NCBI GenBank assembly: GCA_938002965.1
Contig: CALKZY010000019.1
Span: forward strand, 1 to 64,000
Source of the DNA: an uncultured Acidimicrobiales bacterium
GTDB lineage: Bacteria > Actinomycetota > Acidimicrobiia > Acidimicrobiales > SZUA-35
Length of the DNA: 64,000 nucleotides
Reading direction: 5' to 3'
Shown: positions 35,097-43,998 of the stretch, one piece after another
Position numbering within the stretch: the stretch's first letter is position 1
Layout of the letters: each line of letters opens with the position of its first letter
Position numbers and translations under genes: made by a program
Notes under the pieces: model-generated
Seen by the model: the letters and a program-made list of their open reading frames with translations, nothing else
Told to the model about the DNA's origin: nothing
Databases searched by the model: none

Positions 35097-36893
35097 CTAC
35101 AGTTTGGTAACCGTTCCGGCGTTGCCATCCACCTGAATCCGATCACCAGTGGCGATCTGATCGGTGGCGAAACCGGTTCCTGTCACGGCCGGGACGCCGT
35201 ATTCACGACAGACGATGGCGGCGTGGCTCATCATGCCGCCGATGTCGGTTACACAAGCTTGAATCTTTGGGAATACGGGTGCCCAACTGGGGGCGGTGAT
35301 GGGTGCCACCAGAATCTCACCGTCTTGGAGGTCTCCGACCTCTTCGGGAGAGAACACGACGCGGGCTACACCTTCAACTAATCCGGGTGAGGCCGCCATG
35401 CCGGAGAGCTGGTTGCTGTCGCCGTCGCCGTCACCTGTCTTGAGCCAGTTGGCCACCGAGTCTGATGTGATGCCCCACAACATGATGGTGAACGGTTCGG
35501 TGATGACCTCAGGCGGTTCGCCCAATGCCTTCGGTGGTTGCCAGTCCGAGAGTTTGGCGTGGATGGCTCGACGCTTCTTGATGATCGGCGCCCAGTGCTG
35601 GGCCGACGCAGTGGGGGAGTTGACCGCCCAGTTTGCGTAGTAGTCCCACAGCACGCTGTGGACTTCGTCGGGTCGGATGAACAGGAGGTCGTCGTCGGCG
35701 GCCAGCAGGCCGTCTTTGGCCAGGGTGGCGCCCAGCTGTTTGAGCTTGCGCCATACGACCGACATGGTCCAATGCTCGATGTAGAAGTTGTGATTCTCCA
35801 CGTAAGGAAAGACGACCCGGGCCAGCCCGAGTTTGCCGTCGAACGCTTCGCGGTCTTCATCGGAGCCGAGCAGATCTCGATATTCGCCAACAATGCGGTC
35901 CCGTTCGGTCTGGATGGCTTCGATAGGTCGGCTGATGTCCTCGCCAGCCTCGATCTTGGCGATGTAGTCCTTGATAAAGGCGTACGGAATTTCGGGATAT
36001 TCGATCCAGGTCTTGTCGAAGTGATAGAAACCGTTGCCGGAGGTGAAGTTGAACCACGGCTCCTTGACGGCATCCCAGGCGGCCGCCCATTCGAGACCCT
36101 CGGGTGAGGTCAGTTCCACGCTGTTGGGGTTATCGAAGTTGCGAGCGATGCCGAGGTCAATGGCCTTTCGGGCGAGGTTCTTCAGCTCCTCGTTCGGCCG
36201 GAAGAGGTCAACCTCGACGCCGGCGACCATCTTGGCAATGCCCAGGTCGGGGATGGAGGGAAAGGCCTCCTTGCAGAAGCCGAAGAAGTCGAGGTAGGCG
36301 GCGTAACCGAGGTTCAAGAACTCGAAGTGATAGTTCCAGGCTCGCAGCACCAGATCCCGGAACTTGGCGTACTCGCCGAGCATTTGGTAGCCGGAGCCGA
36401 CGCCGGCACCTTCGGTGATAACCGACAGCTCTTCCATCTCGGGGAGCGGGTCGAAGTTGATGGCGTCTATCTGGCCAATGGTTTCTTTAACCTTGCCCAG
36501 CCATGATTCGTACAGATTGTCCCAGTTGCCGAAGTAGTGGCCAGCTCGTTCCATGAACTGCGGTACTCGGGCTTCGATCTTGGAGGGGTCAACCCCAACC
36601 GGTGACAGGTAGGCGTAGCCGTTCAGAATGCGGAAGTCCACGCCGTCGGCCGGCGGGATCCGATAATGCCGAGAGTTCATCTGGCTCAGAGAAGCGATCG
36701 CCACCTCGAAGAACGCCGCGTCCCACGGCGTCAGTGCCTGGCCCCAATGCATGGAATCCCAGAACCAGAACCGGCCGTCCTCGTAATCCTTGCGATGCTC
36801 GCTGAACGTGATGGAGTAGGTGTACAACTCCTCCCATCCCTCGACATCGGCCGGACCGTCGAGTTCAAACGGGCTCGGAAAACGGTTACTCAT
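35097..36893 (-). CDS. PEP-utilising phosphohistidine subunit of a two-part phosphotransferase (phenylphosphate-synthase-like)
   Basis: 598 residues (about 67 kDa). Only the last 90 residues show the known fold: the swivelling PEP-utiliser domain LVAPITAPSWAPVFPKIQACVTDIGGMMSHAAIVCREYGVPAV, with the phosphate-carrying His near residue 557 in GGMMSHAA, and QVDGNAGTV at the end. The first 500 residues are a large helical, Trp- and Tyr-rich region. A protein of this size lacking an ATP-grasp part, next to a separate ATP-grasp gene, matches subunit 1 of phenylphosphate synthase and the CreI/CreH pair of 4-cresol catabolism. It should move phosphate from His to a phenol or alcohol. Confidence 0.8.
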   Translation of the reverse strand: MSNRFPSPFELDGPADVEGWEELYTYSITFSEHRKDYEDGRFWFWDSMHWGQALTPWDAAFFEVAIASLSQMNSRHYRIPPADGVDFRILNGYAYLSPVGVDPSKIEARVPQFMERAGHYFGNWDNLYESWLGKVKETIGQIDAINFDPLPEMEELSVITEGAGVGSGYQMLGEYAKFRDLVLRAWNYHFEFLNLGYAAYLDFFGFCKEAFPSIPDLGIAKMVAGVEVDLFRPNEELKNLARKAIDLGIARNFDNPNSVELTSPEGLEWAAAWDAVKEPWFNFTSGNGFYHFDKTWIEYPEIPYAFIKDYIAKIEAGEDISRPIEAIQTERDRIVGEYRDLLGSDEDREAFDGKLGLARVVFPYVENHNFYIEHWTMSVVWRKLKQLGATLAKDGLLAADDDLLFIRPDEVHSVLWDYYANWAVNSPTASAQHWAPIIKKRRAIHAKLSDWQPPKALGEPPEVITEPFTIMLWGITSDSVANWLKTGDGDGDSNQLSGMAASPGLVEGVARVVFSPEEVGDLQDGEILVAPITAPSWAPVFPKIQACVTDIGGMMSHAAIVCREYGVPAVTGTGFATDQIATGDRIQVDGNAGTVTKL

Positions 36894-36939
36894 GCTGTCC
36901 CCTTCTGTTATCTCTAAATCAAATGTCGTTGTTTGTGAT

Positions 36940-38121
36940 CTACCCTGCGTCGGGCTCGCTGTTGTCGTCTTTGTTGTGGAGTGGCGAGACGAGTGTGGCC
37001 ACGATCGAGCTCATGGCGTCGTAACCCCCGGAACTGACCTTCTTGGTCTCCTTGCGGGACCACACTGTCTCCGGCCTGCTTTGCAGCATCACCACGTTCT
37101 CGCCGTCGGGCAAATGTCGGTCGAGCGCCCACTCCACATCCTGAGGGCAGTTGTAGTGTTTCTCGGCCCGTCGGGCCAGTATGGCCACCGCCACCAACTG
37201 CTCGTCGGTGACCGAGGGTTGGGTGCGACGGTCACCGGTGATTTCGGTTTTCTCTACGGTGCCCGAGTCGGTCAGGCGGTACTCGACGCCCTTGTCGGAA
37301 ATCTCCCGCTTCATTACTTCCCGGAGGACCTTGTCGACCAGGAAGTTATCTGGAGTGACCTCGCCCGACACGACGGCTTCGCCCAGGCCCCACGATGAGT
37401 CGATCGCTACCTGCGATCGGTCGCCGTTGGTCGGGTTTAAGGTGAAGGCCACGCCGGAGCAGACCGGGTCGACCATTTTCTGCACACCGACTGACATGGC
37501 GATCTTGTGATGCAGGTAGCCCATGGTGTGGCGATAGGCGATGGCTCGGTCAGTGAACAGCGACGACCAGCACTGGCGCACATGATCGACCACCGCTTCG
37601 GCGCCGGTGATCCAGAGATAGGTGTCCTGTTGACCGGCGAACGAGGCGTCGGGGAGATCCTCCGCCGTGGCCGATGACCGGACCGCTACCGGCACATCCT
37701 CGACGCCGCAATGATCGGACAACGCACGATAGGCCCGTGTGATGTCGGCGGCCACAGCCTCGGCTACCGGAACCTGTTCGATTCGACTTCGAATCTCCTC
37801 GGACACCTTCCGGTTGGCGGCCGGGTCGTCGTGGTCGATGGACCGCAACAGACCGTTGATGTCATCCACCAACGCTTTGCTGCTCCACAGTTGTTCATAG
37901 GCCAAGGTGGTAACAGCGAAGCCGGGGGGGACCGGAAGCTCGGCCTGCATCATCTCACCCAGGCTGGCGTTCTTGCCGCCGACGAACGGTTTCAGGTCAG
38001 AGGTGTAGCGGTCGTACCAGACAATGTGGTCGGTCATGTCAGCATCCACTCTGGCCGCGGTGAACGACCGGATTGTGGGCAACTCTTCAGCCCAGTCGAT
38101 GATCGGACAGGCCTCACACAT
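36940..38121 (-). CDS. ATP-grasp (PPDK N-terminal) subunit of the two-part phosphotransferase
   Basis: 393 residues from ATG 38121, with GAGAGGAGCG upstream; the longer reading to 38262 overlaps the phosphatase. PEP/pyruvate-binding ATP-grasp domain: FVGGKNASLGEMMQAELPVPPGFAVTTLAY, VPVAVRSSATAEDLPDASFAGQQDTYLWI, MSVGVQKMVDPVCSGVAFTLNPTNGD, WGLGEAVVSGEVTPDNFLVDK, and DVEWALDR. It ends where a full PEP synthase would enter its swivelling domain; that part is the next gene. It uses ATP to phosphorylate the partner His, releasing AMP and phosphate in homologues. Confidence 0.88.
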   Translation of the reverse strand: MCEACPIIDWAEELPTIRSFTAARVDADMTDHIVWYDRYTSDLKPFVGGKNASLGEMMQAELPVPPGFAVTTLAYEQLWSSKALVDDINGLLRSIDHDDPAANRKVSEEIRSRIEQVPVAEAVAADITRAYRALSDHCGVEDVPVAVRSSATAEDLPDASFAGQQDTYLWITGAEAVVDHVRQCWSSLFTDRAIAYRHTMGYLHHKIAMSVGVQKMVDPVCSGVAFTLNPTNGDRSQVAIDSSWGLGEAVVSGEVTPDNFLVDKVLREVMKREISDKGVEYRLTDSGTVEKTEITGDRRTQPSVTDEQLVAVAILARRAEKHYNCPQDVEWALDRHLPDGENVVMLQSRPETVWSRKETKKVSSGGYDAMSSIVATLVSPLHNKDDNSEPDAG

Positions 38122-38134
38122 CTCGTCGCTCCTC

Positions 38135-39349
38135 TCACGCCTCGCCTCCAGCCGGTTCGTTTGGGGTTGGGGCGAAGCCAGGCCACTCATCGTCGACCTG
38201 CCAGGTCGGCAGTTGGTCGATGACCGGAACCTTAATCTCTTGTACCCGGTTTCGGTAGGCAACGGTTGCGTCGCGCCCGTTGACGGTGGCGGCGCCGTCT
38301 TCAGCTGCCAGCATCTTCACCCGGACATGTTCGAGGTTGTAAGGCTCGCCGGGGTCATAGCCCAGAGCGTTCACGGCGAAAGCTCGAATACACCCTGAAT
38401 GGGTTGCGATCATCAGGCGGGCTCCCGGATATTCAGTCGAGAGGCGGTTGATGCCGGCCCAGAAGCGGCGCACGCACATGGCCGGTGGCTCGAAGTGCAT
38501 AAGAGGAATGGTCAGCCAGTGTTGTATCGGGTCGCCACCGCCTTGCTGGGTTCGCCAGAAGCGATCCATCTCGACAACCCACTGGGGACGATCTCTGGCC
38601 GCCGACCGTTCGTAGCCCTCTAGCAATGACTGATACTGGCGGAAGGCGGCGGTGACGTCCTTCAAGCCGTCGGGGGCCACGAACTGGAAGTTGCGGAACT
38701 CTTCGGCCACTGCTGGTTCGACGATGGTGACGTCTTTTTCGTATTGGACGAGTCCGTCCAATAGACCGCGATGGATCTGTTCGGCTGTTTCGGTGGCTCT
38801 GGCCGTTGCTGCATGGCGGAAGACAACCGTCTCGCCGCTGCGGAGTCGCCGGGCCATGGTCCGACCGAAGCTGTGAGCTTGCCAAGTGCCCTGCGGAGTG
38901 AGCCCGGAATCAGTGGAGTAACCCTGGGTTTCGCCGTGGCGAATCAGAAAGACATCGTTGTGCAGCGCTCGTCCTGTGCCCGGTGGAGCCAGGATCTCCT
39001 TGTTGCGATTGTCCTCGGTTAGCGCCTGCTGGGTTGGTAGGTCGGCCCGTTTCCACAGAGGTACCGAGTCGGCCACCGTGGGGTTGCCCGCCTCATTGTC
39101 GCCTTGGCGACTACGGAAGCGTTTGAGGTACATGGGGCTGTTGGCGCTGTCGCCCGCCCCGTTGTCGCCACCGTCGATGGTGCCGGGAGTCTTATCGGAG
39201 TCGTCCCTGACAGCTTGGCGTTGGCGGTAGCGGGCCAAGTAGAGCGGGGCGGCATACCTATCGGTGGAAGCAGCTGGGGAAACCGTCGCCGGTGTGGGGG
39301 CGCTATTGGCCGGACTGCCGTCTGACGTACTGCTAGATCCGTTGCTCAC
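38135..39349 (-). CDS. Histidine phosphatase (phosphoglycerate-mutase fold) with a repeated N-terminal motif
   Basis: 404 residues from GTG 39349; a longer reading would run through an operator-like site. Residues 1-130 look disordered and contain two copies of one motif, PLYLARYRQRQ (35-45) and PMYLKRFRSRQ (72-82), plus a weaker VPLWKR at 96. The phosphatase domain begins NDVFLIRHGETQGYSTDSGLTPQG (catalytic His about 138) with VVFRHAATARATETA, and the late His in MIATHSGCIRAFAVNALGYD. First gene of the catabolic operon, 13 bp before the ATP-grasp gene. Likely job: remove the phosphate put on by the next two gene products, comparable to CreD in 4-cresol breakdown. The N-terminal tail is unusual. 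Confidence 0.82.
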   Translation of the reverse strand: MSNGSSSTSDGSPANSAPTPATVSPAASTDRYAAPLYLARYRQRQAVRDDSDKTPGTIDGGDNGAGDSANSPMYLKRFRSRQGDNEAGNPTVADSVPLWKRADLPTQQALTEDNRNKEILAPPGTGRALHNDVFLIRHGETQGYSTDSGLTPQGTWQAHSFGRTMARRLRSGETVVFRHAATARATETAEQIHRGLLDGLVQYEKDVTIVEPAVAEEFRNFQFVAPDGLKDVTAAFRQYQSLLEGYERSAARDRPQWVVEMDRFWRTQQGGGDPIQHWLTIPLMHFEPPAMCVRRFWAGINRLSTEYPGARLMIATHSGCIRAFAVNALGYDPGEPYNLEHVRVKMLAAEDGAATVNGRDATVAYRNRVQEIKVPVIDQLPTWQVDDEWPGFAPTPNEPAGGEA

Positions 39350-39394
39350 GAGCTGTTCCCCATCTCTGGACGTTAGGCGACGTGGGGTCGCCGC

Positions 39395-39420
39395 GTGAAT
39401 TTCAATCCCGCATAGCGGGA
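39395..39420. promoter_or_regulatory. IclR-type operator, copy 3 (catabolic operon)
   Basis: A 26-base site (24 of 26 identical to the copies at 43910 and 43944), with the perfect palindrome TCCCGC-ATA-GCGGGA at 39406-39420. It lies 46 bp upstream of the phosphatase GTG and about 100 bp before the ATG of the divergent secreted protein, so it could serve either. Confidence 0.75.
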
Positions 39421-39517
39421 TTGCGCCTTGCCGTCGACAGATGAGTTTCTGCACGTCATCTTTGCGTCATCTTCTGCGTCGTAATGTGAGCCAACTCAAT
39501 TCCACCTGGAGGCGGAT

Positions 39518-42007
39518 ATGGCACCCTCGGCAACGAAGCAAGACGACAGAACCCCCCGTCGTCGAATGGTGAGCCGGATAGGTCCGATAAGACTGTCGTT
39601 GGCGATCCTCGGGGCTGCCTTGGGCTCGGTTCTGTTGACAATACCTATTGTTGGACCGGCCAGCGGACAGGCCAGCCCGTCCATCGAAAGCCACAGCGTG
39701 CGGTATTCGGTTGAGGACTCGGTGATGACGATCGAGCTTGCAAGCAGCGGTGAGTCCGACTTCAGGCAGGTGTTCGTCGACGTGGATCAGTCCTCGCTGA
39801 CCGGCTATTTGGACGGTTACGACCTGCTGGTCGAGAACGGAAACGTGTTCGACTATGCCGGGGTCGACGGTCAGCCGGACTGGATTTGGTCACCCAACCC
39901 GGCGATGGTTGAAGGGTCGACCGGCGCATCCGCCTCAGCCGACGTCGTTCGGTGGTCCCTGCAACCGGTGACGTCCACGGCGTCCCGCGAATCGGCCATG
40001 GACTACCTGGTGCGTGTCGTCGCCACCGGCAGCGACGATACCTCTGAGGTCTTGGCTGAGCAACGGGGAACCGCGCTGGTTTCCAATCCGGCTGATTTGA
40101 CCATCACGTCTGCCGCTGCGACCTACAACGCCGCGGCTGACAGCGTGACTGTCTCCTTCAACTCAACCGGCCCGTTCGACCGCAAGATCGTTCTGATCGA
40201 CTCCGACCTGAATCCGGCAACCGGCTATGGTGAGGGCTTCGATCACTTGATAGAAAACGGTCGACTTCACCGCCACGAAGGACAGGAGCCGACAAGTTGG
40301 CAGTGGACCAGCCTTGGTCCCGTGGAGGGGCCGACTGATGATCAAGCGCTCGTCGACAATGTCCAGTGGACGTTCCAGCTTCCCGGAATCGAAGCGGCCT
40401 CGCCGATCAAATTTGTGGTGGAACAAGACAACCCGAACCGGCAGGTCGTGGAGTTGGCAACACTCGGCGGTGAGAGTGGAGTGGGCGGAGTCCTCGAAGT
40501 CGACATGTCGCCGTTCCGGCCCACCGATGACAACACCGTGTTCGCCAACCCTGAGCGTGGGCTGTATCTGTACAGCCAGCTTCTCTTCAAACCGGAGCTC
40601 GGTTCCTACCAGTGGTCGCGGGAATCGGCGATCGAGACCCTCATCGACGAGCGAAGCCAAGGCCGTTCTCTGTTCATCCTGCTGGTTGAGCTGGAGACCG
40701 AAGTGGACAACGCCATGTTGTCCGATGCCGTGTTGAACGCCCTTGATTCGACGTTGAAGACCGTCGACCGCAATGGCTTCAAAGTCATCTTCCGAGCGCG
40801 CTACAAAGATGGAATCGACGGCCCAGATGAACCCTTGATGGGTCGTATTCAAGATCACGTTCGCCAACTTTCCGCCGTCATTCGGGCGAACCGGTCGGCG
40901 GTGGCCTACGTGGAGGCCGGCATGATCGGCGCCTGGGGCGAGTGGAACACTTCGGGGACGTTTCCCGAGGTCGATCAACTCGACGGCGCCCAGGCCGTAG
41001 CCGACAATGTCTCCGAACCGCTGCTCAACACGTGGCTCGAAGAGCTACCGGACATGTTTGTCGGAGTCAGGCGCCCCCGATTTAAGGCCGACGCCAACCT
41101 GATCTCCCCCCAGCGCGTCGGCCACTACAACGACTGTTTCCTGTGGGACAAAGCCCACCGAGGTACCTATGATCTCGGCGTAAATCTGGGGCCCGACGAT
41201 GCCAGGGGTTATCTGCAAGGCGCGGGTGAGAGTCCGGGAGACACGGCCTTCGTTCCGATCGGTGGTGAGCCCTGCGGTTTGGCCGACGTTGGTGCCAACG
41301 TGTCAAACGAAAACGTCTACCGATACGCGGTCGACGCCGATGGTCAACCCTATGGCTCAACCACGGCCAATGACGTCGACCAGTACACCCCGGAGTATGA
41401 CAACCCGGCCAGCTATTGCATCAAAGGCCAGCAGGCGCTTCAGGACTACCGGTTCACCTATCTCAACAACCGGATCGACCCCGAAGAGTCAGCCGGAATC
41501 GACTCGTCGGTAAACGCCCAGTCGGTGTGGCCTGCCCGCTGGCGCCAAGGTGGTTGCTGGGATGATGTCCAGCGTCGGCTGGGCTACCGATTCGACCTCG
41601 AGCGAGTGCAATTGTCCGGGTCGTTGACCCGAGGCAGTCGGCTGGAGATAGCGCTCGATATCGAAAATGAGGGGTTCGCCAGGCTCTATCGGTCACGGGC
41701 AGTGGAGTTGGTGTTCCTACAGAACGATCGGGAAATTGCATCGGTTCCCTTGGACGCGGTCGATCCAAGTCGGTGGACGCCGGGCACAACCGTGTCCGAG
41801 TCCGATGTGGTCATTGTGCCCGAAGTTTTGAATGCCGGGCAGTACCAACTTGGTCTGCGGCTGGCGGACCCGGATTCTCCGGCCAACTATCTGCAGGCCA
41901 TACGGTTCGCTAACGACGGCTGGGATGGCGCCAACGGGTTGCAGCTGCTGGGAGACGCCAACGTCCAGGTCTTCGATGAGCCGACGACGATCGTGGCCGT
42001 CCCCTAG
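39518..42007 (+). CDS. Large secreted DUF4874/DUF4832 protein
   Basis: 829 residues. Signal peptide-like start (GPIRLSLAILGAALGSVLLTIPIVGPASG). Residues 60-330 are two beta-rich repeats of about 120 residues (the pairs VFVDVDQSSLTGYLDGYDLLVENG and VLIDSDLNPATGYGEGFDHLIENG show it). Then come DUF4874 (NPERGLYLYSQLLF, SLFILLVELET, RSAVAYVEAGMIGAWGEWNTS) and DUF4832 (VGVRRPRFKADA, VGHYNDCFLWDKAHRGTYD ... CWDDVQRRLGYRFDL). DUF4832 sits in TIM-barrel-like glycosidase-type contexts, so polysaccharide binding or breakdown outside the cell is plausible. AGGAGG-like site TGGAGGCGGAT. Whether it belongs to the aromatic regulon is unclear. Confidence 0.85.
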   Translation: MAPSATKQDDRTPRRRMVSRIGPIRLSLAILGAALGSVLLTIPIVGPASGQASPSIESHSVRYSVEDSVMTIELASSGESDFRQVFVDVDQSSLTGYLDGYDLLVENGNVFDYAGVDGQPDWIWSPNPAMVEGSTGASASADVVRWSLQPVTSTASRESAMDYLVRVVATGSDDTSEVLAEQRGTALVSNPADLTITSAAATYNAAADSVTVSFNSTGPFDRKIVLIDSDLNPATGYGEGFDHLIENGRLHRHEGQEPTSWQWTSLGPVEGPTDDQALVDNVQWTFQLPGIEAASPIKFVVEQDNPNRQVVELATLGGESGVGGVLEVDMSPFRPTDDNTVFANPERGLYLYSQLLFKPELGSYQWSRESAIETLIDERSQGRSLFILLVELETEVDNAMLSDAVLNALDSTLKTVDRNGFKVIFRARYKDGIDGPDEPLMGRIQDHVRQLSAVIRANRSAVAYVEAGMIGAWGEWNTSGTFPEVDQLDGAQAVADNVSEPLLNTWLEELPDMFVGVRRPRFKADANLISPQRVGHYNDCFLWDKAHRGTYDLGVNLGPDDARGYLQGAGESPGDTAFVPIGGEPCGLADVGANVSNENVYRYAVDADGQPYGSTTANDVDQYTPEYDNPASYCIKGQQALQDYRFTYLNNRIDPEESAGIDSSVNAQSVWPARWRQGGCWDDVQRRLGYRFDLERVQLSGSLTRGSRLEIALDIENEGFARLYRSRAVELVFLQNDREIASVPLDAVDPSRWTPGTTVSESDVVIVPEVLNAGQYQLGLRLADPDSPANYLQAIRFANDGWDGANGLQLLGDANVQVFDEPTTIVAVP

Positions 42008-42037
42008 GCGCCAACCAGTGGCAAGAGGTCAGGTCGA

Positions 42038-42958
42038 CTACGAGTGCACGGTCATGAAACTCGGGTCGACCTGGCCTTTGTAGGTGAAGACTGCTCGGCC
42101 CATTTCCGATTCGGTCCACGTGGTCGGCTCGTCGTCAGGGTCAAACCAGTAGCCGCCGGTGTAGATCTCGTTGCGGTTGCCCGCCGGGTCAAAGAAGTAA
42201 AGGCCGCAACCGCGCGTAGCTCCATGACGGGTTGGTCCGGCATCGATTTCCACGCCGTGATAGGCGCAGGTGTCGGCTCCGTGACGAAGGTCGTTCCATT
42301 CGTCGACCCAGTAGGCGAGGTGATGGAATCCGCCGTCGGGTCCGGTGAGGAAGGCAATGTCGTGCGGGCTGTGGGTCCGTTCCAGGAACGTGGTGAGCTG
42401 GTGACCGTCGTCGGCCATGATCTGCTCGGTGAGTCGAAACTCCAGAATGTCGGTGAAGAACTCGGTAATGCCATCAACGTCTTCGCACAGCAAGAAGATG
42501 TGGTCGATTCGCGGTGGGTGCATACCAATCAGGTTGTCGGGTGCCGGCGGTGGGTTGATCAACGTCAACCCGTTGCCGACCTGCGCCTGACCGTGTTCCA
42601 GGTCGATGACGTGACCACTCGGCGCAGTGAACCGCACCACGGTCCCCGATGCCGGGTTGAGAGCTCCGGGTGCGAAGCGCTCGGTAGCGAGACCTGTTTG
42701 TTGAACCCGCTGCTCGAGCCGATCCAGCTCAGCCGACGCCATGACCTTGAAGGCCAGGCTGTTGAGCCCGTAGGTGGGTTCCTTAGTGAGAATCAGTGAG
42801 TGATGCTGGTGTTCGTCCCACCCCTTCAGGAATGTGCGATCGGCTTCAGTGCGGGTGACAACGAGGCCGACGACTTCGGCGTAGTAGGCGGTGGCCAGCT
42901 GCAGATCCGGGACTCGAATCTCGGCGTGGGAAAGGCGAAGAATTCCTGGTGAGGTCAT
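42038..42958 (-). CDS. Catechol 2,3-dioxygenase-type extradiol dioxygenase (copy 1)
   Basis: 306 residues, two VOC modules. The C-terminal half carries the Fe(II) ligands: HPPRIDHIFLLCEDV (His), DGGFHHLAYWVDEW (His) and LYFFDPAGNRNEIYTGGY (Glu), plus the active-site His/Tyr pattern of XylE-like enzymes. The C-terminal end FMTVHS matches type I.2 catechol 2,3-dioxygenases. It opens a catechol ring next to the diol (meta cleavage). 12 bp after the homologous gene upstream. The two are clearly tandem duplicates, about 40-50 percent alike by eye. Confidence 0.9.
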   Translation of the reverse strand: MTSPGILRLSHAEIRVPDLQLATAYYAEVVGLVVTRTEADRTFLKGWDEHQHHSLILTKEPTYGLNSLAFKVMASAELDRLEQRVQQTGLATERFAPGALNPASGTVVRFTAPSGHVIDLEHGQAQVGNGLTLINPPPAPDNLIGMHPPRIDHIFLLCEDVDGITEFFTDILEFRLTEQIMADDGHQLTTFLERTHSPHDIAFLTGPDGGFHHLAYWVDEWNDLRHGADTCAYHGVEIDAGPTRHGATRGCGLYFFDPAGNRNEIYTGGYWFDPDDEPTTWTESEMGRAVFTYKGQVDPSFMTVHS

Positions 42959-42969
42959 GATGAGTCGCC

Positions 42970-43878
42970 TTATGTGTGGACGGTGGCGAACCGCTGGTTC
43001 AGCACACCCTCGTAGTAGAACACGGCTCGGCCTTCTTCCTCTTGGGTCCAGGTGATGGTTGGGAAGTCGGGGTCGGGTCGATAGCCGCCGGTAAATACTT
43101 CATTTCGGGTTCCCATCGGGTCGAAGAAGTAGATGGTGTTACCCCTGGTAAGTCCGTGACGGGTTGGGCCGACGTCGATGGTCACGCCGTTGTAGGCCAA
43201 AATGTCGGCCGCTCGGCGAACGTGATCCCAATCATCCAGCCAGAACGAGAAGTGGTGGAGGGCACCGTTCGGCCCCTGGACAAAGGCAATGTCGTGAGGC
43301 TTGGCCGACCGTTCGAGAAAGGCGATGACCTGATGCCCTGAACCGTTCAGCAGCTGCTCGGTCAATCGGAAGTCCAGCACCTCGGTGAAGAAGCGAGCGA
43401 TCACGGGAACCTCTTCGGCGTGCATCAACACATGGTCGATACGCGGTGGCGCTATTCCCACTAGGTCTGGGACCATTGGCGGCGGGTTTTTGAGTGGCAT
43501 GCGCCCGCCAACCTTGTGGACGTCAGCTACGAGTTCCATCTCCTGACCGGAGGGAAGTTCGAACCGAATCGACTCGCCCTGTCCGACCTCTTCGCCATCG
43601 GCCACGCGCTCCACCGGGTGGCCAGCCGCCTCAATCCGAGACTCGAAGTGAGAGAGGTCGTCGGCGTGTTCGACTTTGAATGCGAACCGGTCGAGTCCCA
43701 CCCTGGTGTCGAGCCGGACGGCCAGACAGTGGTGGTCCCGTTCGTCCCAGCATTTGAAGAAGATGCGGTCTTTTGTCCGCTCGCTGATGTCGAGGCCCAT
43801 CACCTGGGTGTAATAGGCGGCGGCCAGCTCCAAGTCGGTGACCATGATGTCAACATGACTGAGCCGTAGAATCCCCAT
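42970..43878 (-). CDS. Catechol 2,3-dioxygenase-type extradiol dioxygenase (copy 2)
   Basis: 302 residues from ATG 43878 (MGILRLSHVDIMVTDLEL, matching the start of copy 1); longer starts run through the operators. Fe ligands: RIDHVLMHAEEV (His), NGALHHFSFWLDDW (His), IYFFDPMGTRNEVFTGGY (Glu); end RFATVHT. First gene after the double operator. Two extradiol enzymes in tandem suggest either different catechol substitution patterns or one acting on a second diol in the same pathway. No clear ribosome site is visible, so it may be leaderless. Confidence 0.9.
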   Translation of the reverse strand: MGILRLSHVDIMVTDLELAAAYYTQVMGLDISERTKDRIFFKCWDERDHHCLAVRLDTRVGLDRFAFKVEHADDLSHFESRIEAAGHPVERVADGEEVGQGESIRFELPSGQEMELVADVHKVGGRMPLKNPPPMVPDLVGIAPPRIDHVLMHAEEVPVIARFFTEVLDFRLTEQLLNGSGHQVIAFLERSAKPHDIAFVQGPNGALHHFSFWLDDWDHVRRAADILAYNGVTIDVGPTRHGLTRGNTIYFFDPMGTRNEVFTGGYRPDPDFPTITWTQEEEGRAVFYYEGVLNQRFATVHT

Positions 43879-43909
43879 GACCAGACGATATGCCATTGGT
43901 TCTGACAGT

Positions 43910-43969
43910 GTGAATTGCCATCCCGCATAGCGGGATCGGAACGGTGAATTGCCATCCCGCATAGCGGGA
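43910..43969. promoter_or_regulatory. Double IclR-type operator between the dioxygenase and IclR genes
   Basis: Two identical 26-base copies, 43910-43935 and 43944-43969, 34 bp apart (about three helical turns). Each starts GTGAATTGCCA and ends in the palindrome TCCCGCATAGCGGGA. They lie 32 bp before the first dioxygenase ATG and 30 bp before the preferred IclR start, so they would govern both directions. A third copy at 39395 precedes the phosphatase operon. Confidence 0.85.
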
Positions 43970-43998
43970 CCATGCATTGGGGTCTACCTTGGTTTGGC

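Noticed and set aside
43910..43969. CRISPR or mobile-element repeat
   Set aside because: Only two 26-base copies with an 8-base gap, with a palindrome core, and a third copy in another promoter; operator sites explain it.
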